From Halopseudomonas laoshanensis (GTDB lineage: Bacteria; Pseudomonadota; Gammaproteobacteria; Pseudomonadales; Pseudomonadaceae): a DNA stretch of 64,000 bases. The stretch covers positions 53,857 through 117,856 of the forward strand of contig NZ_QOVF01000008.1 of the NCBI RefSeq assembly GCF_008365385.1, written 5' to 3'. The notes beneath the pieces were generated by a model. The model was not told where the DNA came from. It did not search any database and saw nothing but the letters and a program-made list of their open reading frames with translations. Each line of letters opens with the position of its first letter. The first letter of the stretch is position 1. This document shows positions 44,251 to 53,026 of this stretch, piece by piece. Made by a program: the position numbers and the translations under genes.

Positions 44251-44574
44251 ATGGTCAGCAAAGCCATTAACCAACCCGTGTGCGGCTCCGACAGCGGCCG
44301 TCCGATCATGGTGCTGCTCGATGCGCTCGGCCAGCGATGGACGTTGCGTATTCTCTGGGAGTTGACCCCTGGGCCGCTATCGTTCCGTGATCTGCGTGAG
44401 CGCTGCGATCAGCTTTCCCCGACGGTGCTCAACAGCCGCTTGAAGCTCCTGCGGGAAATGGAGCTGGTCGAACTGGTAGAGGGCGCCGGCTATCGCCTGA
44501 CCATCCCAGGCCAGGAGTTGGGTGCAAAGCTGTTGGACCTTCATCATTGGGCGGAACATTGGGCTAAAGATTAA
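44251..44574 (+). CDS. HxlR-family transcriptional regulator
   Basis: 107 residues from the ATG at 44251 with GAGAGG 7-12 bases upstream. The N-terminal Cys (PVCGSDSGRPIMVLLDALGQRWTLRILWEL) precedes the winged-helix (GPLSFRDLRERCDQLSPTVLNSRLKLLREMELVEL). HxlR/HypR proteins respond to aldehydes, quinones or oxidants, sometimes through that Cys. Two operators lie just upstream. The SDR gene starts 69 bases downstream and may be part of its regulon. Confidence 0.93.
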   Translation: MVSKAINQPVCGSDSGRPIMVLLDALGQRWTLRILWELTPGPLSFRDLRERCDQLSPTVLNSRLKLLREMELVELVEGAGYRLTIPGQELGAKLLDLHHWAEHWAKD

Positions 44575-44643
44575 TACGCCTATTTACCCACCGCTCTGCC
44601 GTATTTGACTACTCTTCACCATAGCCATTAACGAGGACACAAC

Positions 44644-45438
44644 ATGCTAATCGATCTTACCGGCAAAACCGCCATCGTCACAGGCTCAACCGCCGGCATC
44701 GGCTTTGCCATTGCTCAAGGCCTGGCAGCGTCAGGCGCCACCGTGATCATCAACGGCCGCAAACAGGAGAGCGTAGACTCAGCCCTGAAACAGCTAAAAG
44801 AGGCTCTGCCCAAAGCGCAGGTACGCGGCGTAGCGGCAGACCTGAGCACCTCAGAAGGGTTGACCCAATTGCAGGCAGCGGAGCCGAAGGCGGATATTCT
44901 GGTCAATAACCTGGGTATCTATGGCCAGAAGGACTTTTTTGAGACGTCTGATGAGCTGTGGCAAGAGTTCTTCGATGTGAACGTGCTGTCGGGCGTGCGG
45001 GTTGCACGCGCGTATGTGCCGGCAATGGTGGATCAGGGCTGGGGCAGGGTGGTGTTTATCTCTTCCGAGTCGGGCCTGAATATCCCGTCGGACATGATTC
45101 ATTACGGCTTCACCAAGTCCGCTAACCTGTCCATCGCGCGGGGTTTGGCCAAGCGGTTGGCCGGTACCGGTGTAACGGTGAATGCCGTGTTGCCTGGGCC
45201 GACCATGTCTGAAGGTGTGGCCGAAATGCTCAAGCCGATGGCTGAAGAAAAAGGCATTTCAATGCAGGAGGCGGGCGACAAGTTCGTTAAAGCCAAGCGG
45301 CCTTCTTCGATTATTCAGCGCATTGCCAGCACCGAGGAAGTGGCCAATATGGTGGTCTACACATGCTCGCCACAGGCTTCGGCGACGACGGGTGCGGCCT
45401 TGCGCGTAGAAGGCGGGATTGTCGACAGTATTGGTTGA
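44644..45438 (+). CDS. SDR-family oxidoreductase
   Basis: 264 residues, a classical short-chain dehydrogenase. The cofactor motif TGSTAGIG (residues 14-21) is followed by NNLGIYG and the catalytic YGFTK (Tyr-x-x-x-Lys), with Ser in SSESG. NGRKQ after the second strand suggests NADP(H) preference. The substrate is unknown; it ends at a good terminator. Likely in the HxlR regulon with the AhpD-like gene, perhaps detoxifying reactive carbonyls or quinones, which is inference. Confidence 0.92.
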   Translation: MLIDLTGKTAIVTGSTAGIGFAIAQGLAASGATVIINGRKQESVDSALKQLKEALPKAQVRGVAADLSTSEGLTQLQAAEPKADILVNNLGIYGQKDFFETSDELWQEFFDVNVLSGVRVARAYVPAMVDQGWGRVVFISSESGLNIPSDMIHYGFTKSANLSIARGLAKRLAGTGVTVNAVLPGPTMSEGVAEMLKPMAEEKGISMQEAGDKFVKAKRPSSIIQRIASTEEVANMVVYTCSPQASATTGAALRVEGGIVDSIG

Positions 45439-45466
45439 TCGCCGCAAGGGTGAGATCGTTTTCAGT

Positions 45467-45498
45467 AAAGGGGGCTGATTGAATCAGCCCCCTTTTTT
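45467..45498 (+). terminator. Terminator after the SDR gene
   Basis: GGGGGCTGATT and AATCAGCCCCC are nearly back-to-back, followed by six T. Confidence 0.93.
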
Positions 45499-45556
45499 GC
45501 TTTTTGGAGAAATCCTTTATTGCTTCATTAAACAGCCAAGCATCCCCCCGCGCAGA

Positions 45557-45970
45557 TCAGTCGCGGCAATATCCCTCACCTGATTGCACTATCAGGCAGT
45601 CTTGCTTTTCCGCTAGCCATTTCATGCCAGTGTCTTCGCCGTTACCGGCGCGGAGCAGGTATGTGTCGCCCTCGCGGCTGAAGCTGATCCCTTGCTCTGT
45701 TGCCTGGCCTTCGAATGTCCCGCTTTGATCGGCATCCAGGCCGTAGCGCATCTCCAGCAGATAATGGCCAGGGCCAACGGCCTGGTTCTCGCTGATGTCC
45801 AGAACCAACCCTTCCACCCCGATCCATTTTCCGACCCATTGATCCGTGGTCTGATAATCAGATTGGCTTGGCTCGGTAACAGCAGGCGTCTGGGTTTCTT
45901 GGGTGTGGCTGTCGTCAGTACATCCGCTGATCAGAAGGAGCGCGCTCAGGGTGAGGATTGTTTTGAGCAT
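45557..45970 (-). CDS. Small hypothetical lipoprotein
   Basis: 137 residues from the ATG at 45970, chosen because MLKTILTLSALLLISGC is a complete lipoprotein signal with Cys17 in the lipobox; 30 upstream codons are not signal-like. The mature protein is acidic and Thr/Ser/Gln-rich near the Cys, then has a compact domain (WVGKWIGVEGLVLDIS, GHYLLEMRYGLDADQSGTFEG, TYLLRAG). The repeating strand pattern suggests a small beta-barrel like copper- or heme-related lipoproteins, but no family was recognised. Transcribed alone. Confidence 0.75.
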   Translation of the reverse strand: MLKTILTLSALLLISGCTDDSHTQETQTPAVTEPSQSDYQTTDQWVGKWIGVEGLVLDISENQAVGPGHYLLEMRYGLDADQSGTFEGQATEQGISFSREGDTYLLRAGNGEDTGMKWLAEKQDCLIVQSGEGYCRD

Positions 45971-46325
45971 GGTTCGTATCACCGCTGTTGGAAAGTCGTG
46001 AATGGTTTTGTTGTAACGGTTTGTCGTTAAGCATTTCCAGCTAACGAATAGGGTCTGCAAAGAAAAAATAGTTCAATTGGAGACTCACGAAAGCAGCGTG
46101 AGGCGGATGCGCAGTCGACTCGGAATTTAGGCTATTGGATGCTGTTCAAGCGTGACATATTCACGGAATGTCCTAAGCTGATAACGCGGTCTGAAGATTC
46201 GGGCACGGCTCGACGGCGAGATATCTTTTGTACCAGTGGAGCAAGGATGCGTATTTCGCGAGTTTGATGCCAGGCCGCATGGGATCAACCGGACGGAGCG
46301 CCAGGCTAGTGAAAGGTATGCCGAT

Positions 46326-47792
46326 ATGGATATTAATCGGGTAACGCCCGAAAAGGTTGCGAATGAGCATTACGAACTCATTATTATCGGGTCCGGGTTC
46401 GGTTCTATCTTTTTTCTTAACGAGGCGGTAAAGCACCTCGCAGGTCGCGCTTTGGTTATTGAATGGGGCGACCACTACCCCTGGGCGAAGCAGGTCCAGG
46501 AGCAGCAAAATAGCAAGATTCCGCACGAGACCACCTACGAAAATCGGGGCGACAAGCCTTGGAATATGACCATTGGATTGGGGGGTGGTTTGAACTGTTG
46601 GTTCTCTCAAACCCCGCGGCTACACCCGAACGACTTCAAGATGAAGACGCTCTATGGGGTGAGCAACGACTGGCCAGTGGATTACGACGAGCTCGAACCT
46701 TACTACTGCCGGGCAGAAACCATCATGTCCATCTCCGGCGATCCGGCAATGGGCAAAATGCTTCCCCGCAGCATGCCCTTCCCCTTGCCTCCGCATAGAG
46801 GCATGACGATAGATGACATGATGAAAGCGGCAATGCCTGATCATCATTTCATTGTGCCTACGGGGCGCGCCAGCATTCCCAATAGCCAGCGTGGTATGTG
46901 TTGTGCGAACGCGACCTGTTATCACTGCCCGGTCAACGCCAAATTTACCGCTGAAAACGGCTTCTCCACATTATTCGGGCATCCGAAAGTCGATGTGTGC
47001 CTGTTGTCGGAAGTGAAGTCACTGGAGTATCGCGGTGATACCATCACCAGTGCGGTTTTCGAATCCGGCGGCAAAGAATTTAAAGTCCATGGCGATTTGT
47101 TTGTTCTTGGGGCAAACGCTATTCAGGCTCCGGCGATCATGCTCCGGTCCGACATCGTGTACGGCGAAACTGCGCTGAATCTTCATGAGCAGATTGGTGC
47201 AGATTACGAGATCTACCTGGATGGGCTAGCCGGCATGGATGGCAGCACCATAACCACCGGCTTGAACTACCATTTTTACGATGGCGATTTTCGCAAGGAA
47301 CGCGCGGGCACTGTGGTTTCGTTTGAGAACCGTTGGCCCCATGGGCTGCGGACTGAACAGGGCAAGTGGCACCATCTGCTGCCGCTGTGCATTATCACCG
47401 AGGACTTGCCGAGCCTGGATAACAAGATCACCGTCGACCCAACTACCGGCAAGGCGATTGTTCATCACACTGGGCCATCGGAATACGGAAAGAAGGGGCT
47501 CGATTACGTCATGAGCCATCTAGACGAGTTACTCGCTCCTTTGCCGGTTGAATCCATTCATTTCCGACGTTGGCGCATCACTGAATCTCATGTACAGGGC
47601 ACCCTGCGCATGGGCGTGGATGGCGATGGTTCCGTAGTTGATCATCGCCTGATGCATCATCAAAAACGCAACCTCTTGGTGGTGGGCACCTCAACGTCCC
47701 CGACCTGCTCACCGTCTAATCCGAGTCTGACGACGGCGGCGATGTCTATTCGCGCGGCTGACCTGCTTTATCGACAGGGAGCATCGCTATGA
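46326..47792 (+). CDS. GMC-family FAD oxidoreductase with cysteine cluster
   Basis: 488 residues from the ATG at 46326, chosen for AAAGG about 10 bases upstream; the frame opens 30 codons earlier. The FAD Rossmann motif IIIGSGFGS lies near residue 21, and the GMC C-terminus is intact (HVQGTLRMG; VGTSTSPTCSPSNPSLT). A cluster C192-C193-x4-C198-x2-C201 (MCCANATCYHC) matches in format the CC-x4-C that holds a [3Fe-4S] centre in FAD-glucose dehydrogenases. Its stop overlaps the start of a Tat-exported small protein, as in two-subunit sugar or polyol dehydrogenases. Oxidation of a sugar or alcohol in the periplasm is inferred; the substrate is unknown. Confidence 0.88.
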   Translation: MDINRVTPEKVANEHYELIIIGSGFGSIFFLNEAVKHLAGRALVIEWGDHYPWAKQVQEQQNSKIPHETTYENRGDKPWNMTIGLGGGLNCWFSQTPRLHPNDFKMKTLYGVSNDWPVDYDELEPYYCRAETIMSISGDPAMGKMLPRSMPFPLPPHRGMTIDDMMKAAMPDHHFIVPTGRASIPNSQRGMCCANATCYHCPVNAKFTAENGFSTLFGHPKVDVCLLSEVKSLEYRGDTITSAVFESGGKEFKVHGDLFVLGANAIQAPAIMLRSDIVYGETALNLHEQIGADYEIYLDGLAGMDGSTITTGLNYHFYDGDFRKERAGTVVSFENRWPHGLRTEQGKWHHLLPLCIITEDLPSLDNKITVDPTTGKAIVHHTGPSEYGKKGLDYVMSHLDELLAPLPVESIHFRRWRITESHVQGTLRMGVDGDGSVVDHRLMHHQKRNLLVVGTSTSPTCSPSNPSLTTAAMSIRAADLLYRQGASL

Positions 47793-48202
47793 ACCGGCGC
47801 AAATTTCTCATTCTGTCAGGCACGGCCTTGAGTGCCGCAGCTGTGGGCGGCTCCATCGCAATACTTGAACATCCACATGCCTATATTCCTGCTCTGCTTC
47901 AAGAGTACCTAGGTCAGTTCACCATGGATGAAGAGGATGAACGACAGTTCGTGGACGCATTCAGCGAGTTCTACGGGAACGACAAGATCATAGGTTTCGT
48001 CGGGCTGCACCGCATTCGCGAGGCGACATCGCTGGGTACGCCCTATACCCATTCAAAGGTGGAGTTATTCCAACGTCGTCTGGTTTCGGATTTCATCTCG
48101 TCAACGGATTTTTTCCAGAAATATCAGCTGGAGACAGTACCGCACGTCACTTTCAGAGGCTTCAAACTACCCTGCAGCAACCCCTTCGCCCGGCGAGTTT
48201 GA
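47789..48202 (+). CDS. Tat-exported small subunit of the GMC dehydrogenase
   Basis: 137 residues. The N-terminus MNRRKFLILSGTALSAAAVGG is a twin-arginine signal, able to carry a folded FAD partner across the inner membrane by hitchhiking. The mature part (FTMDEEDERQFVDAFSEFYG, LFQRRLVSDFISSTDFF) resembles in size and layout the gluconate 2-dehydrogenase subunit 3 / FAD-GDH gamma type, though similarity is modest. ATG overlaps the upstream stop in ATGA. No cytochrome c subunit follows, so the electron acceptor is unclear. Confidence 0.78.
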   Translation: MNRRKFLILSGTALSAAAVGGSIAILEHPHAYIPALLQEYLGQFTMDEEDERQFVDAFSEFYGNDKIIGFVGLHRIREATSLGTPYTHSKVELFQRRLVSDFISSTDFFQKYQLETVPHVTFRGFKLPCSNPFARRV

Positions 48203-48717
48203 ATCGTTTTCTGTTACCTGAAGTGCCCGGCCACGATCCCTGCTATCTAAACCCCTTGCTACCTGAACCACACAAATTCGGTAGAAAGGTCACGATGTCG
48301 GGGAAGATCATCAGGTTTTCGATAAACAGGTGAGCGCCCATGCTTTGATAGACGGGCGTTTTGTTGTGCGGAATAAAAATCTGCAGCCGCGCCTCTTGTT
48401 TTGACTCTGGCACAGGGAGCGGCGCTTCCGGCCACATTGGTGATTGCTTATGTTGCTCGATAAGACTCGCTGAGGTTTATTGTGCGCGGCTGTTTTGCGA
48501 TTCGATTGAACTCAAGCTGCACCTGGCCCTCATACATTCTTAGTAGCCGAACGATATGACCGGGTTTGCGACCTCGGATCCGGTTACCAAGGAAGGCCCG
48601 CTCTGGCTTAGACCCGGACAGGCATTTCTGATTGATTTACCTCTCGTAGGACGTTGTTAATTAATAGCGGTGATACGCGCTGCGCGAACCCATCACTGCG
48701 AAGCACGGAGCCTGATA
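48203..48717. other. Gene-poor stretch with a possible degenerate ORF
   Basis: 515 bases between the Tat subunit and the MscS-like gene. On the minus strand a 64-codon frame (48437-48243) begins MWPEAPLPVPESKQE and has a protein-like middle (QIFIPHNKTPVYQSMGAHLF), with sensible codons continuing upstream of the ATG to a TAA. I recognise no family and no clear ribosome site, so it may be a remnant. No terminator, repeat or RNA gene was identified. Confidence 0.45.
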
Positions 48718-51075
48718 GTGACCAATCTGACATTTCTGAGGGCCATTCCGGCCCTGCTGCTGTTTTTTCTCATGACTACGGTGTTCTCGGCGGCTGTCTT
48801 TGCGCAGGAGTCTGCAGAAGGGGCGCAGTCTTCTGAAGGGGAAAGCGCGGCCAGCTACGCGTCTCTGGCGGATATTCTGGAGGATGATGAAGCCCGCGAG
48901 CGCCTGGTCAACGAGTTGCGTGAATTGTCCGGCCAAGAGCAAGAGCGGGCACAAGAGCAGGAGCAGTCAGACCGGGCAGAGCTGGAGGAGCCGCCCCTGT
49001 TACCCGGGGCAGAGGCGCCAGAGGAGGTTTCCTTTGCCCGGCGGATAGCCCATACCACACAGGAAACGGCGCAGAATTTTGTCAGCCAGCTTTCCACTGG
49101 CATGGAGGCCCTCAGCGCCGTCGGCAGTGGCGATCAGCAGATAGACAAGAGCGCGCTCACGGCCGCTGCGATCAACCTGGCGTTGGTGATTCTGGCGACA
49201 GTGGTGGTGTTTTTCGTTTTGCGGCGCCTGGTGCGGCCGCTGTTTGCTGCGGCAAATCGCTGGTCCCTGCGGGACGCGCGCGGCAGCCCGTTGTTACGAC
49301 GTTCCATAGCGGTGTTGGGTTCGGCACTGCTGGATTTTGCGGTGATTCTGGCAGCATTCTTGATTGGTTATCTGCTGGCGATTTTTGTCATCGGCGAGTC
49401 GGGTGAGATCGATGAACGCGAATCCCTGTTCCTGAATGCATTTCTGGTTGTTGAGGTGTTCAAAGCCTTTTTACGCATGCTCTTCGCCGACAAGGACGAC
49501 GGGCTCAGGTTGCTGCCCCTGCCTGCAGAGCAGGCCGCCTACTGGAATGCATGGTTGGCACGCCTCAGTAGCTTTATTGGCTACGGCATTCTGCTGATCG
49601 TGCCGATGATCAACTTCAATGTTTCCCCTGCGGTCGGGCGTCTGGCGGCGCTGATTATCATGGTGCTGGCGTTCCTGTATGCCTTGATGATTATCCTGCA
49701 GAACAAGGCACTGGTCTCCGAACGCCTGCACGAGCGGGCGCGTAATTCGGACTCGGGTGTTGTCCGTGTGTTGTTGGGTATGTTGGCGAAGTGCTGGCAT
49801 ATACTCGCGATAGCCTATTTTGCCGCACTGGTGATATTGACCGTCGCCCGGCCGGACGATGCATTGCCCTTCATGCTGGGAGCGTCGCTCAAGACCTTGC
49901 TGGCGATCGGAATAGGCCTGTTCGTCTCGGTGGTACTGACTCAACTGGTCAGCCGTGGTTTCAAGATCAACGATGAAACGCGACTGCGTTTCCCGATGCT
50001 GGAAGCGCGCCTCAACAGCTTTATTCCCACTGCTCTGAAGGTCATCCGAGTAGCCATCGTGATTGTAGTGCTGGGCTTTATAGTGGATGCCTGGACACCC
50101 TTTAGCCTGGCGGCATGGATCGGTTCAGACGCGGGCGGCAGGGTAGTCGGCGCAGCTGTTTCGGTGGCTATCATCGTGACCCTGGCCATGGTGTTCTGGA
50201 TTGGCGCGGCTAGCTGGATTGAGCAGCGCCTGAACCCGGAAACGGGTAAGGGCGAGCCCAGTGCACGGGAAAAGACGCTGTTGACCATTTTCCGTAATGC
50301 GCTGGCGATCACATTGATCGTCATGACCCTGATGATTGTGCTGGCAGAGATCGGTATCAATATCGGGCCCCTTATTGCCGGCGCCGGTGTGTTGGGTCTG
50401 GCTATCGGTTTTGGTGCCCAGAAGCTGGTGCAGGATATTATTACCGGGGTCTTCATTCAGCTTGAGAACGCCATCAATACCGGTGAAGTAGTGACCGCTG
50501 GCGGTATTACCGGTACCGCGGAAAGGCTGACGATCCGTTCGCTGGGTATCCGCGATCTGTCCGGCACCTATCACGTAATTCCGTTCTCTTCGGTGGATAC
50601 CGTATCCAACTACATGCGTGGATTTGGCTATCACGTGGGTGAGTACGGCGTGGCTTACCGCGAAGATATCGACGAGGTGATCGTGCGCCTGCGCGAGGCC
50701 TTTGCCGAACTGATTGCGGATCCCGATCAAAAAGCTCAGGTTCTGGAAGACCTGGAGGTGCACGGCGTGACCGCGCTGGCCGACAGCTCGGTGAATATCC
50801 GTGTGCGGATCAAGACCATGCCAGGGTCGCAATGGTCTGTGGGTCGGGCCTATAACCGTCTGGTCAAATATCACCTGGATGCGGCCGGTATCGAGATTCC
50901 TTTCCCGCACCTCACCATGTACTTCGGGGAGGACAAGGAAGGCAATGCACCACCGGCGCCATTGCTTGTTCAGCGCCCCAAGCCCGAGAAGAAAGGTGGT
51001 ACCGCGGAACGCGTGACCGACGAGCAAGCGGCTACCAATGCCAAGCCGGGCGAGGACTACGACGAGGCCGACTAA
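48718..51075 (+). CDS. Large MscS-family mechanosensitive channel
   Basis: 785 residues from GTG at 48718 (VTNLTFLRAIPALLLFFL), with GGAG 9-12 bases upstream; this start gives a clean signal peptide ending VFAQES. An acidic, Glu/Gln-rich periplasmic segment follows, then about ten hydrophobic segments. The MscS core is at the C-terminal half: pore helix GLAIGFGAQKLVQDIITGVFIQLENAINTGE-type sequence (FGAQKLVQDIITG), then TAERLTIRSLGIRDLSGTYHVIPFSSVD and the alpha/beta vestibule. The tail is charged. It probably releases solutes during osmotic downshock; the extra helices are typical of MscK/YbdG-like large members. Confidence 0.92.
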   Translation: MTNLTFLRAIPALLLFFLMTTVFSAAVFAQESAEGAQSSEGESAASYASLADILEDDEARERLVNELRELSGQEQERAQEQEQSDRAELEEPPLLPGAEAPEEVSFARRIAHTTQETAQNFVSQLSTGMEALSAVGSGDQQIDKSALTAAAINLALVILATVVVFFVLRRLVRPLFAAANRWSLRDARGSPLLRRSIAVLGSALLDFAVILAAFLIGYLLAIFVIGESGEIDERESLFLNAFLVVEVFKAFLRMLFADKDDGLRLLPLPAEQAAYWNAWLARLSSFIGYGILLIVPMINFNVSPAVGRLAALIIMVLAFLYALMIILQNKALVSERLHERARNSDSGVVRVLLGMLAKCWHILAIAYFAALVILTVARPDDALPFMLGASLKTLLAIGIGLFVSVVLTQLVSRGFKINDETRLRFPMLEARLNSFIPTALKVIRVAIVIVVLGFIVDAWTPFSLAAWIGSDAGGRVVGAAVSVAIIVTLAMVFWIGAASWIEQRLNPETGKGEPSAREKTLLTIFRNALAITLIVMTLMIVLAEIGINIGPLIAGAGVLGLAIGFGAQKLVQDIITGVFIQLENAINTGEVVTAGGITGTAERLTIRSLGIRDLSGTYHVIPFSSVDTVSNYMRGFGYHVGEYGVAYREDIDEVIVRLREAFAELIADPDQKAQVLEDLEVHGVTALADSSVNIRVRIKTMPGSQWSVGRAYNRLVKYHLDAAGIEIPFPHLTMYFGEDKEGNAPPAPLLVQRPKPEKKGGTAERVTDEQAATNAKPGEDYDEAD

Positions 51076-51198
51076 TACCGGTTGGTATGAGGCTGGCGCC
51101 AGGTAAGGTGCCAGCCTCAGTGCTTGCAATGGTTCATGGCTAAGTCAATGTGTTCAGCACACTGCGCCGTCAGAAGCTCACGGCGCAGGCAGTGATGA

Positions 51199-52671
51199 TC
51201 AGCCTTGGCTGGCCGCGGTTTTGGACGCGTGCAGCGCAGCGGCATTGCGCATCAACAGGTAATGCAGCACGGCGCCCAGCAGGGCACCGAGCAACCAGGC
51301 GTAGCCATGCAGTTGGCTGACAGCCGGCACCCATACCGACGCTACCGAGAATACCGATGCAATAGCGAAGGAGATCATCGCCTTGCGATTCCAGCCGCCA
51401 TCAAAGTAGTAGGTTGCGGTGGCCTTGGCGCTGAACAGATCCTGCAGGTTCAGGTGTTGCTTACGCACCAGGTAGTAGTCTGCGACGATGATCCCGTACA
51501 GCGGCGCGAGAATCGCCCCCAGGGTATCAACGAATGCGGCTATACCCACCTGACTGATAAATGCCACCCAGAGCGCGCCAATAAAAAAGGCGATGGCGGC
51601 GGTGATAAAGCCACCGGTGCGTGCACTGATGTGCGCGGGTGCCAGGTTGGCGATGTCATAGGCTGGCGGAATAAAGTTGGCCACCAGGTTGATGCCCACG
51701 GTTGCGGCAAAGAAAGTTAGCGCGGCGATGATGGTCAACGTCAGGTTGTCGACCCGGGCGACAATATCGGTGGGGTTGGTCAGGGTTTCGCCAAACACCA
51801 CCACGGTGCCGGCGGTGATCACCAGCGCAATCAGCGAGAAAATCGCCAGGCTGACCGGCAGGCCGAGAAAGTTGCCTGTGGTCATCTGCTTTTCACTTTT
51901 GACGAAGCGGGCAAAATCACCGTAGTTGATCACCACCGCTGCGAAGTAGGCGACCATGGTGCCGACCACCGCGAAAAATGCCGCCACCGGGCCGGTTTCA
52001 TACACTCCGCTACCGCTGAAGATGCTGCCCAATTCGCTCAATAAGGTGGGGCCGGCCTGGTACCAGATAATCAGCATCAGCGCGATCATCACCATATACA
52101 CCAAGGGACCAGCCCAGTTGAGAAATTTGGTGATCCACTTCATGCCGCGCACGAAGAGCAATACCTGAAACACACAGACCAGGCAGTAGGACACCCAGCC
52201 TATTGCGGTAATGCCCATGAAGGTGGCCGCGTCCGCTGGCGTCTCCAGTACCGAGTTCAGCAGCAGGGCGACCGCCGTTGAAGCAAAGTAGGTCTGCACG
52301 CCATACCAGAAAATCGCCACAATCCCGCGCACCATCGCCGGGAAATTTGCACCGCGCACGCCCATGCTCGAGCGGGCCATGACTGGAAAGGGAATGCCGT
52401 ACTTCACGCTCGGCTTACCGGTCAGCTGCACCAGCCCCATCACGATAAAGCCCGCCAGTACAATCCCGGCCAACACCGCCCAGCCGTTCAGGCCGTAGGA
52501 AATAAACAGCGTCGCGGCGAGCGTATAGCCGAACAGACTCTGAATGTCGTTGGACCAAACGTTGAAGATTTCGAACCAACCCCAGGTGCGCTTGCTCGGC
52601 GGCAGCGGCGCCAGGTCTTCGTTGTACAGCGAGGGGTCAATATCCTGAATCTTAAAGTCATCGTTGTTCAT
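51199..52671 (-). CDS. NCS1-family nucleobase/hydantoin:cation symporter
   Basis: 490 residues with about 12 membrane segments. N-terminal signature NEDLAPLPPSKRTWGWFEIFNVWSND, then the TM1/TM3 motifs GIPFPVMARSSMGVRGANFPAMVRGIVAIFWYGVQTYFAS-like sequence (SSMGVRGANFPAMVRG). This places it with Mhp1/PucI/CodB-type transporters of hydantoins, allantoin or pyrimidines. No catabolic enzymes for these substrates are nearby, so the substrate is unassigned. AAGGAC precedes the ATG. Confidence 0.9.
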   Translation of the reverse strand: MNNDDFKIQDIDPSLYNEDLAPLPPSKRTWGWFEIFNVWSNDIQSLFGYTLAATLFISYGLNGWAVLAGIVLAGFIVMGLVQLTGKPSVKYGIPFPVMARSSMGVRGANFPAMVRGIVAIFWYGVQTYFASTAVALLLNSVLETPADAATFMGITAIGWVSYCLVCVFQVLLFVRGMKWITKFLNWAGPLVYMVMIALMLIIWYQAGPTLLSELGSIFSGSGVYETGPVAAFFAVVGTMVAYFAAVVINYGDFARFVKSEKQMTTGNFLGLPVSLAIFSLIALVITAGTVVVFGETLTNPTDIVARVDNLTLTIIAALTFFAATVGINLVANFIPPAYDIANLAPAHISARTGGFITAAIAFFIGALWVAFISQVGIAAFVDTLGAILAPLYGIIVADYYLVRKQHLNLQDLFSAKATATYYFDGGWNRKAMISFAIASVFSVASVWVPAVSQLHGYAWLLGALLGAVLHYLLMRNAAALHASKTAASQG

Positions 52672-53026
52672 GGGGCTGGTCCTTGCGTGTTGTTGTGATC
52701 GTTTTTTGCCAGGGCTACAGCTCCGCTACCCTCGCAGGTGGCGCAAGCAAGTTCTGTTCCGTATTAATCGCGCCGCCCGGCAGGATTGCCGGGGCAGGCG
52801 TGTGCGCAAGCGGGAACACTTAAAAATTGTGTACAAAATATAGCAGGTTTGTATTCAGTTGTTGAAAGCGTGGCTGGGGATTGCACAAATGCGGGGCAAA
52901 CTGCGCGCCAAGGCGGTGCGCGTCTTGCGGATGAGCAGAGTCGCTGGTGAACGGGCAGAGGGGAAATGGGAGGGGGGTAGTGCCCACCTGCACGGCATTA
53001 GGCCGCGCAGGTGGTGATGCAGAGTG
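52672..53026. other. Intergenic region upstream of the NCS1 gene
   Basis: 355 bases between two minus-strand genes; it should hold the NCS1 promoter. TTGTGTACAA at 52827-52836 is a small inverted repeat that could be an operator. CCACCTGC (52984-52991) and GCAGGTGG (53007-53014) form a stem just after the receptor stop, without a T-run. No ORF was recognised. Confidence 0.45.
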
